The notes beneath the pieces were generated by a model, which ran no database searches, was not told the DNA's origin, and saw only the letters and a program-made list of their open reading frames with translations. Below are positions 50,170 to 58,614 of a DNA stretch of 64,000 nucleotides, one piece after another. The number at the start of each line of letters is the position of its first letter. Within the stretch, counting starts at the first letter, position 1. The position numbers were made by a program, and so were the translations under genes. The stretch spans positions 1 through 64,000 of the forward strand of contig VBBQ01000025.1 in NCBI GenBank assembly GCA_005888755.1. Direction: 5' to 3'. The DNA is from Candidatus Bathyarchaeota archaeon. Lineage in GTDB: Archaea; Thermoproteota; Bathyarchaeia; 40CM-2-53-6.

Positions 50170-51366
50170 TTATCCGACCCTGATTATGTCTTCCTGTGGC
50201 TTAGATAGTTGTCGGTAGCCGCTCGCCGTGACCAGGACATCCTGTTCCAGATTGCATGTTCCAAGCTTGCTTGTGACTGAAGGTTCGATCGTAAAGACCA
50301 TGTCCTTCTGAACCGGCTTCTCCACCTGCTTACCGTACCTGTTCGGCCACCTTGGACCGAGTAGCGGCCCGATCTCATGGGTACTCCGGCCCAATACGTG
50401 TCCCAGAGCATGCTTGTACTCCGGATAGCCTTTCTTGACGATTAGTTTTCTGCCGGCACTATCGATCTTGTAACCTACAGTCCCTGGCTTCAGGGTTGCG
50501 AGAGCGGCATCGTTTGCAGCTCTAGCAGTCTCGAACATGCGCTTCACCGAGCTAGGAATATTTCCGGGCCCAACGAAGTAGACTCGCTGGATGTCACTAC
50601 AATAGCCTTCATAGTTGACTCCGAAATCGAGTTTGACGAAATCGCCGTTCCGAATAGTGGTGTTGTGATAGCCTATGTGGCCCATGGGATCGCCTCCAAC
50701 GTTCACGGATGGACAACGGTCAAAAGCCCAGGCGGTCGATAGCCCCCTTTGGGCGAGAAGTTTGTGCGCGAACTCGTGTACATACCTGTCCTTCTTGCCG
50801 GGTCTGATAGCACTCTCGACCTCGTCATAGACCTTCTCGCACTCGACTATCGCTTTCTTTAACAGTTCAACTTCCTCAGGGACAAGCCTCGCACGCAACG
50901 CAATAGCCAAGTCCTCCCCTGACACGAACCGTTTGGAATATCCCTTCAGTGCCCGTTTGAGATATGCTTCCATGCCGCTCGTTATACCATCTGCAGCGCC
51001 TTCGTCGTAACTTGAGTTGACGGCGATGCTCTTCGGCTTCCTTCTTCCGATTATCTGTTTCAGTTTGGGAGCGGCGCCCTCGCTTGCGTATCCAACGACC
51101 TCGTCGTAGAACTTGTTCTGCTTGATCGTGTCGACCTCCAGGCTTCCGACAACAGCGGTCTTTGTTCCATCTTGGTCGATTATCGCCGCGGACCTCCATG
51201 TCAGATCGCTGAACCTAAGATCCTGAGCTAGTGGATCCTCATTCCCTTCCCGGGTGAACGTGATCCAGATGTCTATTCCCTGTTCCCTCATTGTTTGCTG
51301 AATCCATTTCAGCTTCTTCCGGAGAAATTCCATCTTGAGGGGGACTTTGTCGAGCTTCACGAGCAA
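50170..51366 (-). CDS. M24-family Xaa-Pro aminopeptidase-like protein
   Basis: A 398-residue creatinase-fold protein with N-terminal accessory domain (WITFTREGNEDPLAQDLRF) and the pita-bread domain. Metal ligands are visible in KLDFGVNYEGYCSDIQ (two Asp), GHVLGRSTHEIGP (His), FTIEPSV (Glu) and NLEQDVLV (Glu). Likely a prolidase/aminopeptidase P relative. Confidence 0.9.
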   Translation of the reverse strand: MLVKLDKVPLKMEFLRKKLKWIQQTMREQGIDIWITFTREGNEDPLAQDLRFSDLTWRSAAIIDQDGTKTAVVGSLEVDTIKQNKFYDEVVGYASEGAAPKLKQIIGRRKPKSIAVNSSYDEGAADGITSGMEAYLKRALKGYSKRFVSGEDLAIALRARLVPEEVELLKKAIVECEKVYDEVESAIRPGKKDRYVHEFAHKLLAQRGLSTAWAFDRCPSVNVGGDPMGHIGYHNTTIRNGDFVKLDFGVNYEGYCSDIQRVYFVGPGNIPSSVKRMFETARAANDAALATLKPGTVGYKIDSAGRKLIVKKGYPEYKHALGHVLGRSTHEIGPLLGPRWPNRYGKQVEKPVQKDMVFTIEPSVTSKLGTCNLEQDVLVTASGYRQLSKPQEDIIRVG

Positions 51367-51522
51367 TCACCCTCACGAGAGTCGACTTATTGCTTTCTGT
51401 TCCGACGACTTTTACACGCGTCACCCGTGAGGATAGAACTCCAACCATGGGACCTCTTTACCGTGGAGTCAAGCTCGACCGAACGCCAAGGCTATTAGTA
51501 CTGGACTCCTGAAATCAACACG

Positions 51523-52109
51523 ATGCAAACGGAGCACTACTCGACCAGCCAATTCGCCAAGGACGTCGACACGATCTTCCGGAATACTCAAACGAGTCAG
51601 AAGTTCTGAGACATATCAAACTGCTTCTTGAGAAACTCATCCAGAGCCCCGGATCGATTCCATCCGAAGCCTTCACGCCGAGAAAGGACAGATTCGCGAT
51701 GAACCTCATTCATATGCCAAGGGACGAGGCGTTCTCCATAATTGGAGGAGTCTGGCATCCTGGCCAGACAACTCCAATCCACGACCACCTCACATGGGCG
51801 CTTATCGGGGTCTATGATGGCGAAGAGCGGGAAGCGCTGTTCCGCAGAACCGACGATGGTTCAAATTCCAAGATTGCGAAGATCGAGAAGGTTAGCGAGA
51901 AGATCAACACCAAAGGACACGTGACAGTTCTGGGCCACCGTGGCATCCACAGAGTCGACAATATTTCAGGAAAATCCACAACGAGCATTCACGTCTATGG
52001 CCGTGATATCGGCTATGCGGAACGACACAGCTACGACCCGGTTACCGGAGAGATAGGTAGGTTTGTTTCTGGATACTGCAACGTCCTCCGAGACACAGAA
52101 CGATTCTAG
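51523..52109 (+). pseudogene. cysteine-dioxygenase-like cupin, apparently frameshifted
   Basis: The track ORF 51699-52109 (136 aa) has the family core: VWHPGQTTPIHDHLTWALIGVY (cupin His ligands), RRTDDGS, and VYGRDIGYAERHSYDP. Upstream, ATG 51523 opens a frame encoding HYSTSQFAKDVDTIFRNTQTS, which stops at 51607; the cupin frame between there and 51699 reads VLRHIKLLLEKLIQSPGSIPSEAF, the expected next helix. Together they make about 195 residues, the normal length, so a one-base loss or two-base gain near 51600 splits the gene. Could also be a sequence error. Confidence 0.75.
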
Positions 52110-52330
52110 AAGTTCTCCGCAGACGTCAACTCCTTGAAACCAAGACTTCGTTGCTTCTCAGTCTCATGACTTGACGTTGTGCCTCAAGCTCGCCGGGGAA
52201 CTGTCCGAGCAGAAAACGTTTGAGGGGCCATGGCATCCGCAAGGTCGTTTTTTCATATACGATGAATAGTGCCCAGCTGAACGAGAAGACAAATCCCGTT
52301 AGCTCTTCACGCTCCTAGTTCCGTGGTAGA

Positions 52331-52918
52331 CTATTCTAGTTTCTCACTTATCTCCATAGCGTCTTTGGTAGTGTCCGAGAATTCTAGGAGAGTTTCAATT
52401 GTCCGGCTCTTAAAGAGACCCTTGTTTCTGACATATTCTAGATAGTCTTGCATTTGATCCTTGAATATGCCCACGTTGTCTGCGACGATGACGCTGCCCT
52501 TGTGAAGATTTTTCTCGACTGCTTTCAGATAGGCTAGATATTCTGTCTTCTCAGCGTCCAAGAAGACGAGATCGAAGGTTCCCGAAAGCTTCCTCAATTC
52601 TGCTGTTCCATCTCCTTCTATCATCTTGATCCTCTCTTCCATGTTTGCCCGCTTGATGTTCTTCGTGGTTATGCGCACATGTTCCGGGCTCTTCTCGACC
52701 GATATGATCTCGACTCCAGGGTGCGAGTTCTTGGCCATAAGTACGGCAGAATAACCATAGAGAGCTCCGACCTCCAGAATTCGTTTCGGCCGAGTCTTCT
52801 TCACGATTTCCGCAAGAATCTTTCCCTTGACGGGGCCGATAGATGGGATGAACGAACGTTGTCCAATCGCCTCGATTTCTTTGAGGACAGCGTCCGCGGG
52901 GTCCAACTGCTTCTTCAA
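52331..52918 (-). CDS. SAM-dependent O-methyltransferase (COMT-like)
   Basis: A 195-residue class I methyltransferase: RILEVGALYGYSAVLMA (SAM site), EIISVEKSPEHVRI, and FDLVFLDAEKTEYLAYL, as in cation-dependent O-methyltransferases. Substrate unknown. Confidence 0.9.
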   Translation of the reverse strand: MKKQLDPADAVLKEIEAIGQRSFIPSIGPVKGKILAEIVKKTRPKRILEVGALYGYSAVLMAKNSHPGVEIISVEKSPEHVRITTKNIKRANMEERIKMIEGDGTAELRKLSGTFDLVFLDAEKTEYLAYLKAVEKNLHKGSVIVADNVGIFKDQMQDYLEYVRNKGLFKSRTIETLLEFSDTTKDAMEISEKLE

Positions 52919-53013
52919 TGCCTAAACTCTCCTACCAAATTGGCAAGCTATACTCTACGAAAACACACCAAGGTCTCGCCCTTAAATGGGCTTCTCGTTA
53001 GGCTCTCTTTCCT

Positions 53014-53478
53014 TCAGAGAAACAGTTCTTTGTAACCAGAGTGCCCGGTTTCCATGTGGTGTTCGTCAAGCTCGAACTTCTTACCGGGAGAGCTACGAAA
53101 ATCGCACTCAGCGCATTCGAAGATGTGAAGTAGCTGGCCTTCTACATTCTGCCTACTCCCACCTTGAGAGCTTTTCTCGGCTGTTTTTGACTGGCGTTTC
53201 CGAACTTCCTCTAGCTTCTTGACCGCCTCAGGTCCACCGATTTCTTCTATCATCTGAAGCAAGAGTTTCCGTTCTACTATCTTGTCGTGCACCGTAGCTG
53301 TAGATGTGAATTTGTCGAAAGCTGACTTACCGGGAGCGGAATCACCTGGATGCTCGATCTCGAACATCTCTTGCTCTACCTCTAGAATTTCCCGTATGAA
53401 GAGGTCCACCTCTCGTTCCTTCGCTTTCTCTTCAATCAGCTTCGCGATTTCGTCTTTGTCGAGGCGGGCCTTGGTCAT
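53014..53478 (-). CDS. helical protein with C-terminal C2H2-like finger
   Basis: 154 residues. An acidic/basic helical N-terminus (DEIAKLIEEKAKEREVDLFIREILEVEQEMFEIEH) and helices through about 110 precede FECAECDFRSSPGKKFELDEHHMETGH, a C-x2-C...H-x4-H zinc finger. Archaeal C2H2-like proteins often bind nucleic acid or protein; role unknown. Confidence 0.7.
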   Translation of the reverse strand: MTKARLDKDEIAKLIEEKAKEREVDLFIREILEVEQEMFEIEHPGDSAPGKSAFDKFTSTATVHDKIVERKLLLQMIEEIGGPEAVKKLEEVRKRQSKTAEKSSQGGSRQNVEGQLLHIFECAECDFRSSPGKKFELDEHHMETGHSGYKELFL

Positions 53479-53532
53479 AGCCCCGTCCTTAGACGAATCG
53501 GGGACTTCAACATTCAGTAACCCCTCTGCTTT

Positions 53533-53823
53533 ATGAGAGAGAACTCATGCTCCGAACCCAGGTTGCGAAAGAGCAGGCTCGAGTCTCCCCGACATGCCTT
53601 CGTTAACTACCAGTTTGTGGTTACGACCTTTGCTGCGGCAGTAGCGACCATTATCATAGGTTTGTTCGGTGCCTTGGACAAACCTACACCGAATCTCGCG
53701 TCTCAGAGTCTTATTGCTATAGCTGCTTTTTCTTGCAGGGGCTTCTATTGTAATGACTTCGACATGAGACAAGCGCTGAAGGGGGTTCCCGAGATGGCGA
53801 ACAAACTCGCGGTCATTTTGTAG
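53533..53823 (+). CDS. possible small membrane protein
   Basis: 96 residues with one clear hydrophobic helix (FVVTTFAAAVATIIIGLFGALD) and a second weaker segment. The first about 20 residues are basic and perhaps not translated. Weak support. Confidence 0.35.
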   Translation: MRENSCSEPRLRKSRLESPRHAFVNYQFVVTTFAAAVATIIIGLFGALDKPTPNLASQSLIAIAAFSCRGFYCNDFDMRQALKGVPEMANKLAVIL

Positions 53824-54215
53824 GCGCTGCGTGAAATACTACTGCGAGAAGCACCACCACGAGCATAGGGAAGGGAAGTTTGACGGTTAGGGAGACTAAT
53901 GGAACCCTTCAGCCAGTCAAGTACCGGTCTCTCGGGGCAAATCGATACAACAACCGAAGAGGTGTACTACCGCCTGCGGATAACTCTAGGTTTGTGATGA
54001 TTGCTAGAAGAATTGCTATAATCTGATGTTTTGTGTGAAGGGAAAACGACCTGAAAAGACCTCTTTCCCCGCCTTTCCTATGTTCAAGCCATTGATTGAC
54101 AGCCTTGTAAAGTCATATCCGGTGCCTACCTAGTTCTCTAGAGAGACAGTAGCCCCGGTTCAAATCTAGCGAGTCATAAGGGTCTTCATAGGAAAAGACA
54201 GGGGAAACGGCAAGA
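53824..54215. other. 392-bp gene-poor stretch
   Basis: No credible ORF. Contains the C/D-box-like sequence listed separately and an isolated CCCCGGTTCAAATC near 54150 whose flanks do not pair as a tRNA T arm. Confidence 0.4.
53993..54056 (+). ncRNA. candidate C/D-box sRNA
   Basis: GTGATGA (53994-54000, box C), CTGATGT (54023-54029, combined D' and C') and CTGA (54051-54054, box D) occur in the right order within about 60 nt in an intergenic region. The C to D' spacer is 22 nt, longer than the usual about 12 nt, and the terminal stem is weak, so confidence is low. Confidence 0.25.
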
Positions 54216-54614
54216 TTGCAGCTGAGAATGCTCAAGGGCAAGATTCACAGAGCACGAGTGACAGGTTCGGATCTCAACTACGAGGGAAGCATCGAGATAG
54301 ACTCGTCTCTAATGGAAGCGGCTGGCATTCTCCCGTTCGAGAAAGTCGATATCTGGAGCATTACAACCGGCGAAAGGTTCTCCACCTACGCGCTCCCCGC
54401 CGACCCGCGAAGCGGAATAATCGCGCTCAACGGAGCCGCTGCCCGAAAAGTACAGCCGGGAGACGAGATCATTATCACAGCCTTCGTATCGATGAACGAG
54501 AAAGAGGCCGAACAATGGAGTCCGAAGATCGTCTTTGTCGACGAGAAGAACAGGTTCAAACCTATTACTCATGCTCTCAGAACGCTAGCCCACCCGCGAA
54601 AACTAGCCCACTAA
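54216..54614 (+). CDS. panD: L-aspartate 1-decarboxylase, pyruvoyl type (PanD)
   Basis: A 132-residue proenzyme making beta-alanine for coenzyme A. The self-cleavage site is E-G24-S25 in LNYEGSIEID, with MLKGKIHRARVT before it and GERFSTYALP (Tyr58) and LNGAAARKVQPGDEIII after it, all as in bacterial PanD. Archaea mostly use an unrelated PLP decarboxylase, so this is probably of bacterial origin. Starts at TTG 54216 (or ATG 54228). Confidence 0.93.
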   Translation: MQLRMLKGKIHRARVTGSDLNYEGSIEIDSSLMEAAGILPFEKVDIWSITTGERFSTYALPADPRSGIIALNGAAARKVQPGDEIIITAFVSMNEKEAEQWSPKIVFVDEKNRFKPITHALRTLAHPRKLAH

Positions 54615-54651
54615 GCACGTCGAACAGGCAGCCGGAAAAACTCCCGCTCCG

Positions 54652-55278
54652 TTAATCTTGTTTCTGTGCAGACGCTAGGAACATCGGGATCTTCACCGCC
54701 TTATCGTCTTGCGTGCTAGAGCAGCAAGAAGACAACGCATCAACATTTACCTTCTCTAGTCCCATGTCTTTCAACATAGCGGCAATGTCCTCCATTTTGA
54801 ACCCAAGCCATAGGTCTGCGTGCTCCTTCCGGAGCCATTCGTGGGTATGTTCTTGGAGGTCGGAGAAGGCGATTCTCCCTCCCGGTTTGAGCACTCTGGA
54901 CATCTCTGCGACCGCTGCCTTTGGGTGAGGGCAGTGGTGCAATACCATGTTGCCGATCACCACATTGACGGACGAACCTAGCAACTGCATACGTTCCACA
55001 TTTCCAATTCGAAATTCCACTTTTCCTTTCCCCAGTTTCGCAATTGCTTCATCGCTCATCCCCCTTGAGAAGTCGAGGGCGATGACTTTTCGGGCGATCA
55101 TCGCAGCTGCTTCCGTCAGAAACCCCGTTCCAGCGCCTACGTCTAGAACGGTGTCGTCAGGACTGATTCGAGCCGCGTTCAACACAGCGTCCCGTACCTC
55201 TTCGCCATAGAAGCTCTTTCTCATCACATCCCATTGAGGAGAGACAAGTTCGAAGTAATCCCGCACTCTACGCGACAT
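54652..55278 (-). CDS. SAM-dependent methyltransferase
   Basis: A 208-residue class I methyltransferase: TVLDVGAGTGFLTEAAA, VIALDFSRGM, VVIGNMVLHHCPHP and LKPGGRIAFSDL. Near the C-terminus is SSCCSSTQDDK, a double Cys that could bind thiophilic metal, but assignment to an arsenite methyltransferase is not supported. Substrate unknown. Confidence 0.85.
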   Translation of the reverse strand: MSRRVRDYFELVSPQWDVMRKSFYGEEVRDAVLNAARISPDDTVLDVGAGTGFLTEAAAMIARKVIALDFSRGMSDEAIAKLGKGKVEFRIGNVERMQLLGSSVNVVIGNMVLHHCPHPKAAVAEMSRVLKPGGRIAFSDLQEHTHEWLRKEHADLWLGFKMEDIAAMLKDMGLEKVNVDALSSCCSSTQDDKAVKIPMFLASAQKQD

Positions 55279-55365
55279 GGACGTCTAGACCGTCCAGCTA
55301 GAATCAGTTAAAGAATGCGCAAGCGTACATTTGTTTTCCAAGATACGATGTTTGGCTGATGAAGC

Positions 55366-56055
55366 GTGGTGGTTGAATCTGATTTCTACAGGGTCCGGCT
55401 TCGATTCAAACGCCTCTTCGCCGACCCCACAATCTTCGAGGACCAGAAGAACGCCGTCCGACGGTTTCTCATATCCCCACATCTCCCAAGCAGCCAGGAT
55501 GCCATCTATCAGATAACAGACTATATTTCGCCCTCTGATAATGTCGGGAAGTCCCCTGACATTGCCGGGACCGCCAGGTACATTCACCGCGGAAGGGTCA
55601 TTCGTTCAGAGTACCTAGAAAACGCGAACGTGACATTGGAGTATGCAGATTTCGGCAGCGGTCTCTCGCCCAGTGATCATCAGAGACTGTGGAAGAGACA
55701 GAAGTGGGGACGAATGAACTTCGACCTCGAGGAATTTCACCATGAGCACTTGATGATCGAGATACCTGCTGTTGCTGAGCTCTATGAAATGCTGCGCACT
55801 AGAGCTGACCCGACTGCGCTTGTAGATGTAGAGCTTCCAGATCTTCCAGACAACTTTTTCCGCTCAGCAGTCGGCTACTTGGAAACTCGATTGAAACAAC
55901 TTGCCGAACTGGAACACCTGACGATCGACATCTATGTTGCCCGAGACCTGCTTGCTGAGGAGAAGGCGGCCTTGGAGAAGAGACTGACTCGTCCGTCGAC
56001 GCAGTCTACGATCTACATCATGTTGTCGAAAGCCGAAGCAACCGCGCAGCTCTAG
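55366..56055 (+). CDS. hypothetical protein
   Basis: 229 residues with alpha/beta character and no recognised domain; a region near 30-60 rich in aromatic and Arg residues, and a C-terminal helix (TRLKQLAELEHLTIDI followed by DLLAEEKAALEKRL). Starts GTG 55366, overlapping nothing. It faces the methyltransferase head to head. Confidence 0.6.
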   Translation: MVVESDFYRVRLRFKRLFADPTIFEDQKNAVRRFLISPHLPSSQDAIYQITDYISPSDNVGKSPDIAGTARYIHRGRVIRSEYLENANVTLEYADFGSGLSPSDHQRLWKRQKWGRMNFDLEEFHHEHLMIEIPAVAELYEMLRTRADPTALVDVELPDLPDNFFRSAVGYLETRLKQLAELEHLTIDIYVARDLLAEEKAALEKRLTRPSTQSTIYIMLSKAEATAQL

Positions 56056-56079
56056 CGTTGTTTGCTCAAGGCAGAAAAT

Positions 56080-56478
56080 CTATGCGACTTGCTTGTAGGA
56101 TTCGACGAACTCTGGATCGATTACTCCCGAAATAACTTTCTCCGAACCGTCGGGAAGTATTACCGGCGTACCTGCAGCGTGGTAGGGGAGCTCGAATCTT
56201 TCCAGTTTCTCGGGAGATTCGACTTCGAAGAGTTTTCGGCAGGCTCCGTTCTGGTAATGGAAGCAGTAGATTTTCTCGACACGTCTCTCTCCAAATCCGC
56301 CTGCTCTCCCTCCGGCGGCATGGCCTTCTTCAGGAAGTTGGAGAATGTAAACGGAATTTTCTCCTTGAAGCGTTTTCAGATCGACCGGGCTTTGGGCGAC
56401 CAGTATCCGACGGCCTTTCTCGGAAATGAGATGCGAGAGCTCTTCCAGAGGGGTCATGCTAACCTGAACCTCTTCCAC
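56080..56478 (-). CDS. hypothetical protein
   Basis: 132 residues; alternating beta/alpha, with RRILVAQSPVDLKTLQ, GERRVEKIYCFHYQNGACRKLFE and GTPVILPDGSEKVISGVIDPEFV. I prefer it to the opposite-strand ORF 56062-56484 because it has better charge balance and a plausible C-terminus. No family recognised. Confidence 0.55.
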   Translation of the reverse strand: MEEVQVSMTPLEELSHLISEKGRRILVAQSPVDLKTLQGENSVYILQLPEEGHAAGGRAGGFGERRVEKIYCFHYQNGACRKLFEVESPEKLERFELPYHAAGTPVILPDGSEKVISGVIDPEFVESYKQVA

Positions 56479-56556
56479 ATGTAGAGATAAGCTCTGTTAA
56501 TTTGTCGTCGGGCGTCTCTCTGACGTATTAGTCAGGTTTAAGCCCTTGAATCCCTT

Positions 56557-56835
56557 GTGCTGGCTGTTAAGTCTGACTGGCAATACTGTGTTCCATCATG
56601 CGAGGTGCTTCGTTTGCTGGAGTTGTTCAGGAGGATGGTTAATGAGTCTCTGCGGATAGGTATAGCCAACGATGCATCGTCGCTGAGAGCTCTCGCTACT
56701 CTCCTACAACCAGCTCGCCCAGTACGATTCTCCAAGCTACTACAAGCTCTGCGCAATATCAGGCGCCGCTGGAATACTAGCGGCTAGGAAGAAGTCTATC
56801 CGGAGAGGTTACTCCACTAGGACCCACGAAGAGTT
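56557..56835 (+). pseudogene. TnpB/OrfB (IS200/IS605-type) N-terminal remnant
   Basis: Frame 1 (56557-) encodes LAVKSDWQYCVPSCEVLRLLELFRRMVNESLRIGIANDASSLRALA and then, from about 56702 in another frame, SYNQLAQYDSPSYYKLCAIS and AAGILAARKKSIRRGYSTRT. Together these are the N-terminal part of an OrfB transposon nuclease (the R-MVN, PSYYKLCAI, ARKKSIRRG signatures). A frameshift splits them and the RuvC catalytic part is missing, cut near the next gene. No IS ends are seen. Confidence 0.75.
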
Positions 56836-56863
56836 AACAGAATCTAGAAGTATCTATGCGCGC

Positions 56864-57127
56864 TCAGAGGAAGCTGATCGTCGCGTCCTTTCTGCCGATT
56901 CGGACCAGTTTTTCGATCTCTTTGCTGTCTTCCTCGTTGAGTGGGGTGTAGAGCCGGTTGTCGTTGTCGTTGCCTGAGTATCTGCCGGCTATGAGATATG
57001 CGTCCTTGTTCGATTCTTTCAGTACAGTGACACGGTTCAGCGCGTCCCTCGCAGTGTAGAGATAGAGAGGGCTTGGATCGAACTTCTGAACGTCCTTCTT
57101 GGAAAGCTGCTTTTTTTCAATAGGCAC
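56864..57127 (-). CDS. small hypothetical protein
   Basis: 87 residues, charged: VQKFDPSPLYLYTARDALNRVTVLKESNKDAYLIAGRY and ENDKEIEKLVRIGRKDA-like C-terminus. No family recognised. Small enough that confidence is moderate. Confidence 0.55.
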   Translation of the reverse strand: MPIEKKQLSKKDVQKFDPSPLYLYTARDALNRVTVLKESNKDAYLIAGRYSGNDNDNRLYTPLNEEDSKEIEKLVRIGRKDATISFL

Positions 57128-57215
57128 TGATTGAGTCGCCCGCGGCCTACCACGACCGTGATCTTAGTTAAGTCTTCACGACAAAGGGTGCCCCCTATAT
57201 CGAAGCGCTATTGGT

Positions 57216-57536
57216 ATGGCTCAAATGTCGAACGTCGACCCGAGTCGCTCTGATCGAAAAATGAAAATGCCCATGCTCGTATTGGGAGTGGTAGTACTAG
57301 TCGCAGGTCTCGGAACCTGGGGCTACCTTTACTCAATGAACATACACCATACAATTCAGCTCGGAGGCTTAGGCCTGGCAGTCTTGGGCGCGATTATCGC
57401 TGTTGGAGGCGCTATGAAGACGGTAAGTGTCGGAGCTACCACAGGTGCAGGACAGTTCGCCTGTGCAAAGTGCGGTGCCAAGTTCGGCTCGGAAGCCGCT
57501 CTGAACCAGCAGACCAAAGACAAACACGGAATGTAG
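57216..57536 (+). CDS. membrane protein with C-terminal C2H2-like finger
   Basis: 106 residues: two helices (PMLVLGVVVLVAGLGTWGYLYS and IQLGGLGLAVLGAIIAVGGAM) and FACAKCGAKFGSEAALNQQTKDKHGM, a C2H2-type finger. A TATA-like CCTATATCG lies about 20 bp upstream. Unknown function, possibly a membrane-tethered zinc protein. Confidence 0.7.
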   Translation: MAQMSNVDPSRSDRKMKMPMLVLGVVVLVAGLGTWGYLYSMNIHHTIQLGGLGLAVLGAIIAVGGAMKTVSVGATTGAGQFACAKCGAKFGSEAALNQQTKDKHGM

Positions 57537-57628
57537 CCCACTCAAGCCGCCTCCCTGCAGAAAAGACGACTTCAGCAAGCTTCTCTCGAATTGTCCCTCA
57601 TTTTCTTAGGGTTCTAGCATTCAAGAGT

Positions 57629-58108
57629 TCACCGAATTTTGGCTAGGCGTTCCAAATCTTCGCCGGTAATCTGCATTACACGCCAGTGCTCTCGGAATCT
57701 GGCACCTTGGCGCTGGTATGCTTGGATGGCCAACGCGTTCCAGTCAAGCACTTCCCATCGTATGCCATAGCAGTCTTCATCGAGCGCGATGCGGGCGAGC
57801 TGGATCATGAGCGCTTTGCCGATGCCTCTGCCGCGGAACTCTGGTCGAACGTAGAGATCTTCAAGGTAGATTCCTGCCTTTCCCTGCCAGGTCGAATAGT
57901 GGTGGAAGAAGAAGGCCATTCCCACAGGCACACCGTTCCACTCTGAGATTATCACTCGAAACTTGGGATTAGAGGTGAATCCATCGCGACGCAGGTCATC
58001 TTCGGTGGCATGGACGGCATTAGGCTCCCGCTCATATTCAGCTAGTTCTCGTATGAATGAGAGAATGGTAGGTATGTCTTGAGGATCTGCCTTTCGAATA
58101 TGCAGCAT
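57629..58108 (-). CDS. GNAT acetyltransferase (SSAT-like)
   Basis: A 159-residue N-acetyltransferase: FFFHHYSTWQGKAGIYLEDLYVRPEFRGRGIGKALM is the signature of the diamine/thialysine N-acetyltransferase subfamily, with the acetyl-CoA loop RGRGIGKA. Likely acetylates a small amine. Confidence 0.9.
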   Translation of the reverse strand: MLHIRKADPQDIPTILSFIRELAEYEREPNAVHATEDDLRRDGFTSNPKFRVIISEWNGVPVGMAFFFHHYSTWQGKAGIYLEDLYVRPEFRGRGIGKALMIQLARIALDEDCYGIRWEVLDWNALAIQAYQRQGARFREHWRVMQITGEDLERLAKIR

Positions 58109-58242
58109 GGCGATTAGGAGTTGGACTCTAAGATTTCAATCATTTTCTGGAGAATGATTTAAGCACCGAGCGGGCAGACCCCTTCATAGCCTCAGCTAGA
58201 GTTGGTCAGAGAATCGAAGATTCGAGAAGTTTCAGTCTCTTG

Positions 58243-58545
58243 TTAGACCTTGAGCTGGCCTGATCTTCGGAGAGATTCAACTTGTCCTTGGGTGTACCTG
58301 AACATGATGTCACCGCGCTCTGGTTGGAAGTCCCAAGGAGCGACCAGGACTGTATCGCCCATCTTGATCCAGACACGGCGTTTCATTTTTCCCCGAATTC
58401 GACACACTCGGGTGACGCCGTCCGCGCATTCGACCAGTACTCTGTCATAGCCCAGGAGATTCTTGACGGTCCCGTAGAGCTGGCCTGGACCAGGTGTGAG
58501 CATCTCGCTGAGGTTGGCCTCGCTGAGGACCTTTCGCTTACCCAT
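58243..58545 (-). CDS. eif1a: translation initiation factor aIF1A
   Basis: A 100-residue OB-fold factor: GQLYGTVKNLLGYDRVLVECADGVTRVCRIRGKMKRRVWIKMGDTVLVAPWDFQ is diagnostic. It acts in start-codon selection on the small subunit. Normal length. Confidence 0.96.
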   Translation of the reverse strand: MGKRKVLSEANLSEMLTPGPGQLYGTVKNLLGYDRVLVECADGVTRVCRIRGKMKRRVWIKMGDTVLVAPWDFQPERGDIMFRYTQGQVESLRRSGQLKV

Positions 58546-58614
58546 ACTATCATCCTGCTAGAGCGTAGCGGTAATATTAAAGGTCAAAATGGAGAATCGT
58601 AATCCTAGGACCTC

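Noticed and set aside
54140-54180. tRNA T-arm-like GGTTCAAATC
   Set aside because: Flanks do not pair and no acceptor stem is found.
55285-55587. minus ORF overlapping 55366-56055
   Set aside because: Shorter and lower quality than the plus-strand reading frame.
56062-56484. plus-strand ORF MLKAENLCDLLVGF...
   Set aside because: The minus-strand ORF 56080-56478 over the same bases looks more like a protein.
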